From: an uncultured Alphaproteobacteria bacterium
GTDB lineage: Bacteria > Pseudomonadota > Alphaproteobacteria > Rhodobacterales > Rhodobacteraceae
Reading direction: 5' to 3'
Length of the DNA stretch: 64,000 nt
Assembly: GCA_902576905.1 (NCBI GenBank)
Contig: CACGWW010000005.1
Span: forward strand, 1 to 64,000
Shown piece after piece: positions 1-8,488 of the stretch (position 1 is its first letter; every line of letters starts with the position of its first letter). The notes under the pieces were generated by a model, which saw nothing but the letters and a program-made list of their open reading frames with translations, did no database searches and was not told the DNA's origin. The translations under genes and the position numbers were made by a program.

Positions 1-190
1 TAAACATGACACTGGAAGACGTTCGCATTATTTGACTGTTCAGTTTTCCATATATGATGCGCCTAATGTCGACGAAATAGTGTGTGCTCTTGGAGCTGCT
101 ACAAGCGGTAGGCCCCACCATAGGATAGGTGATCGATACTCAGATCTAAAAGCCCTTGGCAAATCTGTTGAAAATCCAGCTGGGATATAA
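1..190 (+). CDS. C-terminal end of an unidentified protein (partial)
   Basis: An open frame enters from the left edge (first full codon at base 2) and stops at TAA 188-190, giving about 62 residues that end in ENPAGI. The sequence is mildly polar with no transmembrane segment, and includes the motif SGRPHHRIGDRY. I do not recognise the family from this tail. The aldehyde dehydrogenase begins 17 bases downstream on the same strand, so this is probably the preceding gene of the same operon. The 5' part lies outside the window. Confidence 0.6.
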   Translation, partial: KHDTGRRSHYLTVQFSIYDAPNVDEIVCALGAATSGRPHHRIGDRYSDLKALGKSVENPAGI

Positions 191-207
191 TCATAAAGGT
201 AAAATCA

Positions 208-1623
208 ATGAAACTAGATAAATTCTACATTAATGGCGAATGGGTCTCCTCTATAAAAGATGAAAAAATTGATATTATTAATCCATCTGATGAATCAGTT
301 ATTGGGACACTAAACGTTGGCTCTCAGCAGGATATTGACAAGGCAGTAGAGGCTGCAAAAGCTGCGTTTTCAAGCTATGCGCAGACAAGTGTAGCTGAGC
401 GATTAGACCTGTTGAAAGAAATAAGAAACCAATTTGAAAATCGCTTTGAGGATTTTGTGGAAGCTATAACCAAAGAAATGGGAGCGCCGGTTAAGCTCTC
501 TCGTAATGCACAAGCTGCCGTGGGCATGAACCATCTAAAAACAGCAATTAGAGTTTTAGAGGCGCATAAATTTGAATACCCTTTTAATGGTTACACTGTA
601 AGGAATGAGCCAATTGGAGTGTGCGGGCTAATCACACCTTGGAATTGGCCAATAAACCAAACTATATCGAAGCTTGGACCGTGTCTTGCCTCAGGGTGTA
701 CGGCAATTTTGAAGCCAAGCGAAATATCACCACTATCAGCTAATATAATTGCTGAAATAATGGATACTGCGAAAGTTCCTAAAGGAGTTTTTAATATGGT
801 GCATGGCTTGGGTCCGGTTGTAGGAGAGGCCTTATCCAACCATAAGGATGTAGACATGATGTCTTTTACTGGTTCAACGAGGGGAGGGGTCGCTGTTGCT
901 CAGGCTGCAGCAAAGTCGGTCAAGAGAGTAAGTCAGGAACTTGGAGGAAAATCACCAAATATAATTTTTGATGATGAAAAGTTTGAACAATCGGTCACCG
1001 TTGGTGTACAAAAAATAATGGAGAATACTGGACAGTCTTGTAATGCGCCAACTCGAATGATAGTGCCAAAGAATCGACAACATGATGCTTTGGAAATTGC
1101 AAAAAATGTTGCAGAAAAATTGATAACTGGTGACCCTACAAAAGAAGACACAGACATCGGCCCTCTAGTAAGTCAAGCTCAATTTGATAAGGTACAAAGG
1201 TTAATTGAATCTGGGATTAAAGCTGGTGCTCAATTAGTAACCGGTGGATTAGGCAAGCCTACAGGGCTTAATGCCGGTTATTTTGTTAAGCCAACTGTTT
1301 TTGGAGATGTAAATAACTCCATGGAAATTGCACAAGAAGAAATATTCGGCCCCGTCTTATCTGTAATCCCGTATGAAGATATTGATAATGCGGTTCAGAT
1401 TGCGAATGATACAAGCTATGGCCTTTCTGCTTATGTATGTGGTAGTGACCCCAGAAAATTAAGGAGTGTCGCAAGGCAAATTAGAGCAGGTCAAATCCAT
1501 ATTAATTATGGTAGCGGGGGAACTAATGCACCATTCGGCGGGTTTAAGCAATCGGGTAATGGGCGAGAGAAGGCTGAGTGGGGTTTGGAAGAATTCTTAG
1601 AGACTAAAGCTATAATGGAGTAA
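208..1623 (+). CDS. NAD(P)-dependent aldehyde dehydrogenase
   Basis: A 471-residue member of the aldehyde dehydrogenase superfamily, which oxidises an aldehyde to a carboxylate with NAD(P)+ in the cytoplasm. Visible hallmarks are the TPWNWP oxyanion/cofactor motif around residue 146, ILKPSE near 167-172, the general base Glu244 in QELGGKSP, the nucleophile Cys278 in GQSC, the EEIFGPV motif, and the C-terminal PFGGFKQSGNGRE. Length is normal for the family. The start at 208 follows an AAAGGT element. An M19-family gene follows after 24 bases, suggesting co-transcription. The substrate cannot be read from the sequence; closest in feel are broad-range ALDHs of marine alphaproteobacteria. Family call certain, substrate unknown. 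Confidence 0.93.
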   Translation: MKLDKFYINGEWVSSIKDEKIDIINPSDESVIGTLNVGSQQDIDKAVEAAKAAFSSYAQTSVAERLDLLKEIRNQFENRFEDFVEAITKEMGAPVKLSRNAQAAVGMNHLKTAIRVLEAHKFEYPFNGYTVRNEPIGVCGLITPWNWPINQTISKLGPCLASGCTAILKPSEISPLSANIIAEIMDTAKVPKGVFNMVHGLGPVVGEALSNHKDVDMMSFTGSTRGGVAVAQAAAKSVKRVSQELGGKSPNIIFDDEKFEQSVTVGVQKIMENTGQSCNAPTRMIVPKNRQHDALEIAKNVAEKLITGDPTKEDTDIGPLVSQAQFDKVQRLIESGIKAGAQLVTGGLGKPTGLNAGYFVKPTVFGDVNNSMEIAQEEIFGPVLSVIPYEDIDNAVQIANDTSYGLSAYVCGSDPRKLRSVARQIRAGQIHINYGSGGTNAPFGGFKQSGNGREKAEWGLEEFLETKAIME

Positions 1624-1647
1624 AGGATATCAGCAGGGGGATTTGAT

Positions 1648-2652
1648 TTGTCTATTGACTCGGAAACAAGCAATAATTTTACAGTAGATTGTTTGCAGTA
1701 TGCTAATTGGTCTAAGGAAATTTTTGAGCAGATGAGACAAGGTGGAGTTGACTGTGTCCACGTAACTATTGCTTACCATGAAAACTTTCGGGAAGCTGTT
1801 TTAAACCTTGAGAAATGGAACGAATATTTCAATAGTTATTCGAAGTATATAGTGCAAGCAGGTAGCTATAATGAAATATTATCTGCTAAGAAAAATAATA
1901 AAACAGCGATTATTTTTGGTTTTCAAAATCCGTCTCCGATAGAAGATGATATTTCTTTGTTAGAAGTTTGGCAAAAGCTTGGTGTTCGATTTATGCAGCT
2001 CTCTTATAATAATCAATCGCTCCTTGCTACAGGTTGTTATGAAAAGAATGACCCTGGCTTAACAAGAATGGGGAAAGAGGTTATTAAAGAAATGAATAGG
2101 CTTGGTATTGTTGTTGACATGAGCCATTCTTCTGATCGGTCAACTTTAGAGGCAATTGATAATTCGTCACGGCCGATTGCAATTACTCATGCTAATCCAG
2201 CTTTCTGGCATTCTGCCTTAAGAAATAAGTCAGATGAAGTTCTAGACCGAATGTTTAAAAATGGTGGTATGCTGGGATTTTCTCTTTATCCTCACCATTT
2301 ACATAATGGGAGTAATTGTACTATTAAAGACTTTTGTAAAATGATTGCAAAAACGGCAGAAAAATTTGGATCAAAAAATATTGGGATAGGAAGCGATCTT
2401 TGTCAAAACCAGCCTGATAGTATCGTAGAGTGGATGAGAAATGGAAGATGGAGCAAAACAAGAGACTTTGGAGAAGGAGATTCTTCTAACCCTGGCTTTC
2501 CTATTCAGCCTAATTGGTTCAAATCAAACAAAGATTTTATCAATATTAAGGATGGATTAAAGCATATTGGATTTGATAATGATGAAATTAATTCTATTAT
2601 GGGACTCAACTGGATGAAGTTTTTTAAAAATTCTTTTGATAAAGAGATATAA
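1648..2652 (+). CDS. M19 (renal/membrane dipeptidase)-family protein, atypical metal site
   Basis: A 334-residue TIM-barrel amidohydrolase-type protein of the M19 dipeptidase family. The late metal-ligand motifs are visible (DMSH, ITHANP and GIGSD), as is the family segment LGVRFMQLSYNN. The early ligands look lost: where classical M19 enzymes have DGHND, this protein reads DCLQYANW, and the bridging Glu region (IEGGH) reads IFGFQN. It may therefore bind one metal or act on something other than dipeptides. The frame starts with TTG at 1648 after a clear AGGGGG element; the next in-frame ATG would remove the conserved N-terminus. It follows the ALDH by 24 bases and overlaps the next gene, so the four genes look like one operon. 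Confidence 0.85.
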   Translation: MSIDSETSNNFTVDCLQYANWSKEIFEQMRQGGVDCVHVTIAYHENFREAVLNLEKWNEYFNSYSKYIVQAGSYNEILSAKKNNKTAIIFGFQNPSPIEDDISLLEVWQKLGVRFMQLSYNNQSLLATGCYEKNDPGLTRMGKEVIKEMNRLGIVVDMSHSSDRSTLEAIDNSSRPIAITHANPAFWHSALRNKSDEVLDRMFKNGGMLGFSLYPHHLHNGSNCTIKDFCKMIAKTAEKFGSKNIGIGSDLCQNQPDSIVEWMRNGRWSKTRDFGEGDSSNPGFPIQPNWFKSNKDFINIKDGLKHIGFDNDEINSIMGLNWMKFFKNSFDKEI

Positions 2653-4351
2653 GTTGGTGATAGAAAAAGAAGTACAGTTGTGTGGCCCACAGCCAAATAT
2701 TAGGAAGCCTTCTGATGTTATGAAACTGGAAAGAATGGGGTCCTTCCATCCATCAAGGCTGTCCTTTTCAAGAATATTGATCCGTAAAATGATACAGCAA
2801 AAAACGCGCATTAGTTGTACGCGCTGGGAAATGGATGAGAACGGATTTGGTAATGCGGTTTATCAATTGAACCTCTTTGGTAAAGACTTGGCTTTAATTG
2901 CATTTTCTAATTTTCTAGAGACTTCACAAAGGACTGATAGAGTTATTGCATCTGCTTGGGATACCTCTTTTGCTCTGTTTGATGGCGTTCCATCAATTTC
3001 AGATATTGAAAGGCTTAAAATGCAGTTACCTTTTCAAGAGGCGGGTAGGTATAAAAATACAGAGTTAGTTCTGAGTAGGGCTAATAAGTCTGTAAGGATG
3101 TTTGAGCTGGTAGCGCAGTCATTAAGTGAAGGCAAGCAACCTCCAAGCGAGCTGATAAATGATATTGGATATTTAATGCGAACCACAGCGGTGTATGGAA
3201 ACGGAAAATTCGGCATTGATGATAGAAAAAATCATAGTGATCTTTCTGATTTTTCTGTACCGTTTCAGCTTGAAATGCTGACCGTGTACTTAATCAGAGG
3301 CTTTTCACTAGACCTAGTTAATCATATTGCAAAAGCCCGTAATCCTAAAAAATTTGTTCCCCTTGATAAAAAAATTCAAAGATATCTAGGAATTGGTAAT
3401 GCAACGGGGCTTGGGATGGCTCCATTTTTGGTGAAACATCCTGTCTTATTGAATAATTGGTTTCAAGTTCGAGAAACTGCATTGTCGCGGATGATTGATT
3501 TAGCAGAGCTTTCTGAGGAAAAGGCTGAAAGATTAATTGAGCTTACATTTAGAGTTAAAGACTTTATTAACTCTTGGAATACTAACGATGATAGACAGAA
3601 GAAAAGAATTGATATTTTAAAAGCTGAGTGGGTATCATTAATAAATGAATTTACTTTAGAAAAATTATTAAAAATCAATGCTTTAAAAAATATTTTTAAT
3701 ATTTCGAAAAATTATTCGACAGAATGCCAAGAGCTAATCGTTTCATTGTTTTTGGAAGTTGGTGGAGATCTGATTGACGGGCTTGATCTATGTTTAGAGA
3801 GCACCAAATTGCCTATGCTCTACCCTAAAATGAGAGTTGCTGAGTTAGCTGACTTAATAAAAAAGAACTTCTCTTGGGCTTTGAAAATAGATTTTTCTTT
3901 GAAAGAAAATCAATCAAGATTTTGGTACGTTTCAGAAGAAAAATTGGAGCCAAGATTGGGGAACAGATATGAAGAGGAAGGCCAGGATTTAGAAAGGCCT
4001 TTAGATATTGCTAGGAGGGTGTATTCTTTGCATGCCGATCTTGGAAGTTTCCATGATGATATGATCGTAGCAGAATTTTTAATGAAACACCCTGAACATC
4101 GATTTATTATTCGCAGGATACAAACGAATGCTTGGGCTCCATACTCCGAAATACACGATAATTTAATTGATGAACATTGCAAACCTATTGATATGCTACG
4201 TTGTAAATTATCCTTTTTTGGCGCGTCTAAATTTGATCCGAAATCAGACAGGTGGGTTAGAGTAAACTTATTTCAAGGAGCACCTCTAAAAAACGAACTC
4301 AAGGACCAAAAAAATGACGATTGGTGGATGCCTACACTCGAATATTCTTAA
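2636..4351 (+). CDS. Conserved hypothetical protein, about 571 residues
   Basis: A long soluble protein with no signal peptide, no transmembrane segment and no catalytic motif that I recognise. Near the N-terminus is a GSFHPSRLSF segment, followed by mostly helical, charge-rich sequence; a tryptophan-rich end (DDWWMP) closes it. The start is uncertain: the longest frame begins with TTG 2636 inside the M19 gene, but GTG 2657 (after AAAGAG) or ATG 2720 are alternatives. The gene ends in TAATG with the DUF3726 gene, which indicates translational coupling and probably a shared function. It appears to belong to a four-gene operon with the ALDH and M19 genes. Function not assigned. Confidence 0.75.
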   Translation: MIKRYKLVIEKEVQLCGPQPNIRKPSDVMKLERMGSFHPSRLSFSRILIRKMIQQKTRISCTRWEMDENGFGNAVYQLNLFGKDLALIAFSNFLETSQRTDRVIASAWDTSFALFDGVPSISDIERLKMQLPFQEAGRYKNTELVLSRANKSVRMFELVAQSLSEGKQPPSELINDIGYLMRTTAVYGNGKFGIDDRKNHSDLSDFSVPFQLEMLTVYLIRGFSLDLVNHIAKARNPKKFVPLDKKIQRYLGIGNATGLGMAPFLVKHPVLLNNWFQVRETALSRMIDLAELSEEKAERLIELTFRVKDFINSWNTNDDRQKKRIDILKAEWVSLINEFTLEKLLKINALKNIFNISKNYSTECQELIVSLFLEVGGDLIDGLDLCLESTKLPMLYPKMRVAELADLIKKNFSWALKIDFSLKENQSRFWYVSEEKLEPRLGNRYEEEGQDLERPLDIARRVYSLHADLGSFHDDMIVAEFLMKHPEHRFIIRRIQTNAWAPYSEIHDNLIDEHCKPIDMLRCKLSFFGASKFDPKSDRWVRVNLFQGAPLKNELKDQKNDDWWMPTLEYS

Positions 4352-4965
4352 TGGATCTTTCTTTTTCGGAGCTAAAAGACTTAGTATTTAACGCAAGTAT
4401 GGGTAGCAACCTTCCCGCTGGAGTCTGTGAAGATTTATCGTTTGGTGTTAGTTTTCTAGAGTCTCGTTCTTTGCCTGGTTGCAAAGAGCTTTTATATTCC
4501 CTAAATTGTAAACGCCACCCACCCGTATCACCTCAAAAGAACGGCGTAAGTTTAATTTTTAGCAATTCACGAGCAATTTTTGAAGGGGTTAGCGCAATTG
4601 ATTTGCTTGTTTCAGAGTCTTGTAAAAGTGTGATATTGGAAAATATTGACTCTTCGATGCTTTTGGTTGGACTAGCTTCTAACTATTATGGTTTTAGTTT
4701 TAGTTTCCATAAAAATAAAGAAATCTGTGCTGCACTTTTTAATGATCAACTTAATTGGAAAAACGACAACTTCAGACGTAGCAATGATATAGAGATACGC
4801 TTAAACAATAGTGAGCTGAATAATCCAATATCCAAACGCTCAAGAATGTTGTTAGATGAAAATGTATTCAAACAACTTTCTAATCTAGCATCTAACATGC
4901 TGGTTCCCGAAAGCGAACTATCTCGAAAAACGGGAGCAGGGGCTGGAAATATAGATAATGATTAA
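4351..4965 (+). CDS. DUF3726 family protein
   Basis: A 204-residue protein starting at ATG 4351, which shares one base with the upstream TAA (TAATG). The N-terminal segment, with FSELKDLVFNASMG followed by LPAGVCEDL and ESRSLPGC, matches my memory of DUF3726, a family of unknown function found mainly in Rhodobacterales-type alphaproteobacteria. It has no signal peptide, membrane segment or evident catalytic motif. A longer frame from TTG 4321 exists, but the overlapping ATG is the better start. The next gene is convergent, so this closes the operon. Confidence 0.72.
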   Translation: MDLSFSELKDLVFNASMGSNLPAGVCEDLSFGVSFLESRSLPGCKELLYSLNCKRHPPVSPQKNGVSLIFSNSRAIFEGVSAIDLLVSESCKSVILENIDSSMLLVGLASNYYGFSFSFHKNKEICAALFNDQLNWKNDNFRRSNDIEIRLNNSELNNPISKRSRMLLDENVFKQLSNLASNMLVPESELSRKTGAGAGNIDND

Positions 4966-4970
4966 TTGTG

Positions 4971-5831
4971 TTAGTTAAAATTACCTAAGCCTTGTAACAA
5001 TGGCGCAAAATTTTGAAGCACACCAGGAAGCGACCTTATATCTTCAATTACCCCATCTTTTGCAGATACGATTGCTGAAAACAAGTCATTTCGATCCTGT
5101 GATATTTCATCAATTGAAAGACTATTAGATCCATCATAATCAATATTAGCCATTAACGTTTGGGTAATCAGAGGCAAAAAAGGTACAATTGCAACATACA
5201 CTCCAAAGGTGGTAGTCTTATCTAAGTCATCATTAGCATTTTGGCCTAAGAGAACTGAAACCAAGCTTAGGGAACGTAGTCCTCTATTTAATTCAGCTCG
5301 GTGAAGTCTCTTGTCTTTGTTTACATCTAAAAATTTAAATAAATCTTGAAGGCATTTGTCTTGCTCAGGGTTTCTGCATGACTGTACTACTGAGCTGTTT
5401 AGCAAGCTAAGTAATTCTCCATATTTGCTCTCTATTAACGGATCATTACTTTCGCATTTATAGTATATTGTGTCTTGCGTTTGCTGGTTTTTTAGAAAAC
5501 TATAATCAGACCCATCCCAGTCTTCTGGAGGATATCTTTCTACTAGTTGCCCTCTATCTATTTGATAAAAGTAGTTGAAATCTGGATTGTTATCGTTTGT
5601 TTGGAATGCTGTCCAATTTTCTACATTTTTAGGAAACACAAAATTAAATTCAACTTGACTATCATCTTCATAAATATAACCGTTGGTTCCTACAAATAAA
5701 GCATATTGTTCTATTGAAAACTTACAAGATTTACCAGACCAATACCCTTGATACTTTAAAGGAATTTGATCGGAAAACGCGTTGCTTGTCACTACGAAAA
5801 AAGAAAAAATAGCAAGTATAATTGTTCTCAT
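4971..5831 (-). CDS. Exported EF-hand calcium-binding protein
   Basis: A 286-residue protein with an N-terminal signal peptide (MRTIILAIFSFFV, with likely cleavage after the small residues near NAFS) and two EF-hand loops: DVNKDKRLHRAE at about residues 169-180 and DYDGSNSLSIDE at about 231-242. Both have Asp/Asn/Ser at the calcium-coordinating positions and a Glu at position 12. The region before them is hydrophilic with several cysteines, fitting an extracytoplasmic protein. I chose ATG 5831 because AAGGAG sits seven bases upstream; the frame extends seven codons further, but that would place the ribosome site inside the gene. It is divergent from the ureohydrolase gene. Role unknown: calcium-dependent periplasmic sensing or binding is only inference. 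Confidence 0.78.
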   Translation of the reverse strand: MRTIILAIFSFFVVTSNAFSDQIPLKYQGYWSGKSCKFSIEQYALFVGTNGYIYEDDSQVEFNFVFPKNVENWTAFQTNDNNPDFNYFYQIDRGQLVERYPPEDWDGSDYSFLKNQQTQDTIYYKCESNDPLIESKYGELLSLLNSSVVQSCRNPEQDKCLQDLFKFLDVNKDKRLHRAELNRGLRSLSLVSVLLGQNANDDLDKTTTFGVYVAIVPFLPLITQTLMANIDYDGSNSLSIDEISQDRNDLFSAIVSAKDGVIEDIRSLPGVLQNFAPLLQGLGNFN

Positions 5832-5938
5832 ATTACATCTCCTTTTATCCAAAAGGTGGACTAACCAGATGTCTCAGTTTATTTTATACAATAAATTGGT
5901 CAAAAAATCGAAAGTATTTTTACAGCGAGGAGTTTTAG

Positions 5939-6925
5939 ATGGCACTAGAGCACGATAACGCAATGATGGAAAACTTATACTGGTGGGGTGTGCCTACTCT
6001 CTTCAGATGTCCTCAGGAAAAAGTTTTAGGAAGCGATATTTCATTGGTGGGCGTTCCGCATTCCACAGGAAATGGGACAACGGAAAGAGACCAACATTTG
6101 GGGCCAAGAGCGCTTAGGAATATCTCAGCAATTGGTAGACGAGCACATTTAGATTTTGGAATAAATCCTTGGGATATTGCAAAAATTATTGATGCGGGTG
6201 ACGTACCTTTCCCAAAGGCAAACGATAACGAAGATTGTATAGCGCAAATCACTAATTTTTTTAAAACAATAGATAATGCCAACTCTAAACCTATCTCTAT
6301 TGGGGGTGACCATTCCATAACTGGTGGGATAATTCAAGCTCTTGGAAAAGGCAAAATTTCCGATGGAAAGCCTGTTAGTTTGCTGCATCTAGATGCGCAT
6401 ACCGATGTTTTTACGAAAGTCGATCATTTTTTAGGTTCAAAGAAGTCTGCCGCGCATTGGGGCGCTTATCTTGCTGATCAGGGTAATGTTGATCCAAAAT
6501 CATCTATGCAAATTGGTCTAAGAGGACACCCACGTACATTAGACTGGTTGGAACCAAGTTATGAGTACGGATACAACGTTGTCACAATGAAAGAATTTAG
6601 GGAGAGGGGTCTTGAATCTGTAATCGCTCAAGCAAAACAAATACTCGATGGAAGGCCTGTATATATCACGTTTGATCTTGATTGTCTTGATCCAACAATA
6701 GCACCTGCTGTTGCAAATTTGGAAGCGAGCTCTAAAGGCTTCGATATAGATGAAGCAATAAGTTTAGTAAGGCTCACAAGAGGCATGAATGTCATTGGTG
6801 GAGATATTGTTTGTATGATGCCAACAAAAGATAGTCCAAATAATATAACTGCACATACAGCTATGGCTATAATGTTTGAGATGATATGTGTAATGGCCGA
6901 AAACAATAAAACTTCAAAAATGTGA
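5939..6925 (+). CDS. Ureohydrolase (agmatinase/arginase superfamily)
   Basis: A 328-residue metal-dependent ureohydrolase that would split a guanidino compound into urea and an amine. All six manganese ligands of the superfamily are visible: His125 in GGDHS, Asp152/His154/Asp156 in DAHTD, and Asp246/Asp248 in DLDCLDP. The loop after the last motif reads APAVANLE rather than the APGTGTPE seen in typical agmatinases, so the substrate may differ (guanidinobutyrate or guanidinopropionate enzymes are possible). The start has a good GAGGAG element. It is followed by a TPR gene and the glutamate-synthase-like trio on the same strand, suggesting a nitrogen-scavenging neighbourhood. Family sure, substrate not. 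Confidence 0.88.
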   Translation: MALEHDNAMMENLYWWGVPTLFRCPQEKVLGSDISLVGVPHSTGNGTTERDQHLGPRALRNISAIGRRAHLDFGINPWDIAKIIDAGDVPFPKANDNEDCIAQITNFFKTIDNANSKPISIGGDHSITGGIIQALGKGKISDGKPVSLLHLDAHTDVFTKVDHFLGSKKSAAHWGAYLADQGNVDPKSSMQIGLRGHPRTLDWLEPSYEYGYNVVTMKEFRERGLESVIAQAKQILDGRPVYITFDLDCLDPTIAPAVANLEASSKGFDIDEAISLVRLTRGMNVIGGDIVCMMPTKDSPNNITAHTAMAIMFEMICVMAENNKTSKM

Positions 6926-6944
6926 AGTCATTTTTTGTTTTTTT
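6911..6944 (+). terminator. Possible rho-independent terminator after the ureohydrolase gene
   Basis: ACTTCA (6911-6916) pairs with TGAAGT (6923-6928) across a six-base loop and is followed by CA and a run of T broken by one G. The stem is short and overlaps the stop codon, so it may be weak. Confidence 0.4.
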
Positions 6945-6989
6945 CAAGAATTTGACTAACTATATATCAAGAGTTCTAAGGAGACTGAG

Positions 6990-7520
6990 ATGATTATAAG
7001 GTTCTTAACGTTTGCTGCCTATGCTTTTTCGTTTTTCACCCTAGTGGGTGCTGGAGGGTTGCCCACCTCAAATTCAGGTGGAACATCTTCAAGTAGTGGT
7101 TCATCCTCAAACAGTTATTCAGGGGGTGCCAGTAATTCTTTATCAAATCCCTTAACCGCGCTTGAATTAAAAAACGGTCTAAATATGGTGCAATCTCTTG
7201 TATATGGAAAAAAATATGAAAAGGCTGAAATTAAATTAATTTCACTGGAGGTAAAATTTCCACAAAACGCAGACATTCAGAATTATTTGGGCTTTGTTAG
7301 TCGTAAAATGAATAAATTAGGGAAAAGTGATGCTTACTACAAAAAGGCACTTCAATTAAACCCAATGCACAAAGGAGCCTTAGAGTATCAAGGCGAGTTA
7401 TTTCTACAGTACAAAAATTTAGAAAAGGCAAATGCTAATCTGAAGTTGCTTGAACGAATTTGCGGTGTAAACTGTGACGAGTATAAAGATTTAAAAAAAG
7501 CTATTGAAGATTTTAAGTAA
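6990..7520 (+). CDS. Exported TPR-repeat protein
   Basis: A 176-residue protein. Residues 1-22 form a hydrophobic signal-type segment, followed by a Ser/Gly/Asn-rich linker (about 23-50) and then helical pairs with TPR character: one repeat includes NYLGFVSRKMNKLGKSDAYYKKALQLNP, recognised by the Gly/Tyr/Ala/Pro spacing. The C-terminal part has two cysteines (ERICGVNCDEY) that could form a disulfide in the periplasm. The start at 6990 has AAGGAG at good spacing. It lies between the ureohydrolase and glutamate-synthase-like genes. A protein-interaction role outside the cytoplasm is likely; no specific function is assigned. Confidence 0.75.
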   Translation: MIIRFLTFAAYAFSFFTLVGAGGLPTSNSGGTSSSSGSSSNSYSGGASNSLSNPLTALELKNGLNMVQSLVYGKKYEKAEIKLISLEVKFPQNADIQNYLGFVSRKMNKLGKSDAYYKKALQLNPMHKGALEYQGELFLQYKNLEKANANLKLLERICGVNCDEYKDLKKAIEDFK

Positions 7521-7589
7521 GATAAAAATTAAATATATTTTCATGACATAATATTGTTTAAAGCTTGAAAATTTTATATCGAGGTTGTT

Positions 7590-8486
7590 ATGTGTGGGAT
7601 AGTTGGTCTGTACGCAAAAAAAGAGAATATATCTGCAAATTTAGGGCTTCATTTATCAAAAATGCTTGAAAGTATGAGCGATAGAGGTCCCGATAGTGCT
7701 GGATTAGCGATTTTTGGGAAGCCAATTGCAAAGAGAGCTAAAATAATGGTTCAGTCTCAGTCCCCCGAAGATGATTTTCAAAAGCTAAAAAAGTTTTTAT
7801 CTACTAAGAAAGAAATATCCTTCAGTTTTGAAACTCATTCCACACATGCAGTCATAAAGCTTGACGTGAAGCAAAAAGATAAGGTTGTCAATCTAATAAA
7901 TGATACCTTCCCCAATTTGAGAATATTAAGTGTTGGTAAAAAAATGGAAATTTATAAAGAGGTAGGCAGGCCTGCTGAAGTAGTAAAAAGATTTGAAATA
8001 GCTAAAATGAAGGGTTCCCACGGTATTGGGCACACCCGTATGGCAACAGAATCTGCAGTTACAACACTTGGAGCACATCCATTCTCCACCGGTGAAGATC
8101 AGTGTTTGGTACATAATGGGTCGCTATCAAATCATAACTCTCTTCGAAGAGAACTAATGAGAAAAGAGATGACTTTTGAAACAGAAAATGACTCTGAGGT
8201 AGCTGCCAGCTTTATTACTTACGGAATGAATAGTGGAAAAACGCTTAAAGAAGCTTTGGAAAGCGCCCTTGTGGAGCTTGATGGTTTTTATACGTTCGTT
8301 GTTGGTACCGAAAACGGTTTTGGCGTTCTAAGAGATCCGATCGCTTGCAAGCCCGCTGTACTGGCAGAGACCCCTGACTATGTAGCTTTTGGGTCCGAGT
8401 ATAGAGCCTTAACCTCTTTACCAAAAATAGAAAAGGCTAAGGTCTGGGAGCCAGAGCCCGCTACTGTTTATTTTTGGGGACATTGA
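7590..8486 (+). CDS. Class II glutamine amidotransferase, GlxB / N-methylglutamate synthase subunit A type
   Basis: A 298-residue N-terminal-nucleophile amidotransferase. Cys2 (MCGIVGLY) is the catalytic residue exposed after Met removal, and DRGPDSAGL, GHTRMATES and HNGSLSNH are the glutamine-site motifs. It corresponds to the amidotransferase domain of glutamate synthase as a separate subunit. Together with the next two genes it forms the set annotated as GlxB/GlxC/GlxD or as MgsA/MgsB/MgsC of the N-methylglutamate pathway. No glutamine-synthetase-like gmaS or methylglutamate dehydrogenase genes lie nearby, so which of these roles applies is open. The start follows CGAGG. Confidence 0.86.
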   Translation: MCGIVGLYAKKENISANLGLHLSKMLESMSDRGPDSAGLAIFGKPIAKRAKIMVQSQSPEDDFQKLKKFLSTKKEISFSFETHSTHAVIKLDVKQKDKVVNLINDTFPNLRILSVGKKMEIYKEVGRPAEVVKRFEIAKMKGSHGIGHTRMATESAVTTLGAHPFSTGEDQCLVHNGSLSNHNSLRRELMRKEMTFETENDSEVAASFITYGMNSGKTLKEALESALVELDGFYTFVVGTENGFGVLRDPIACKPAVLAETPDYVAFGSEYRALTSLPKIEKAKVWEPEPATVYFWGH

Positions 8487-8488
8487 AA

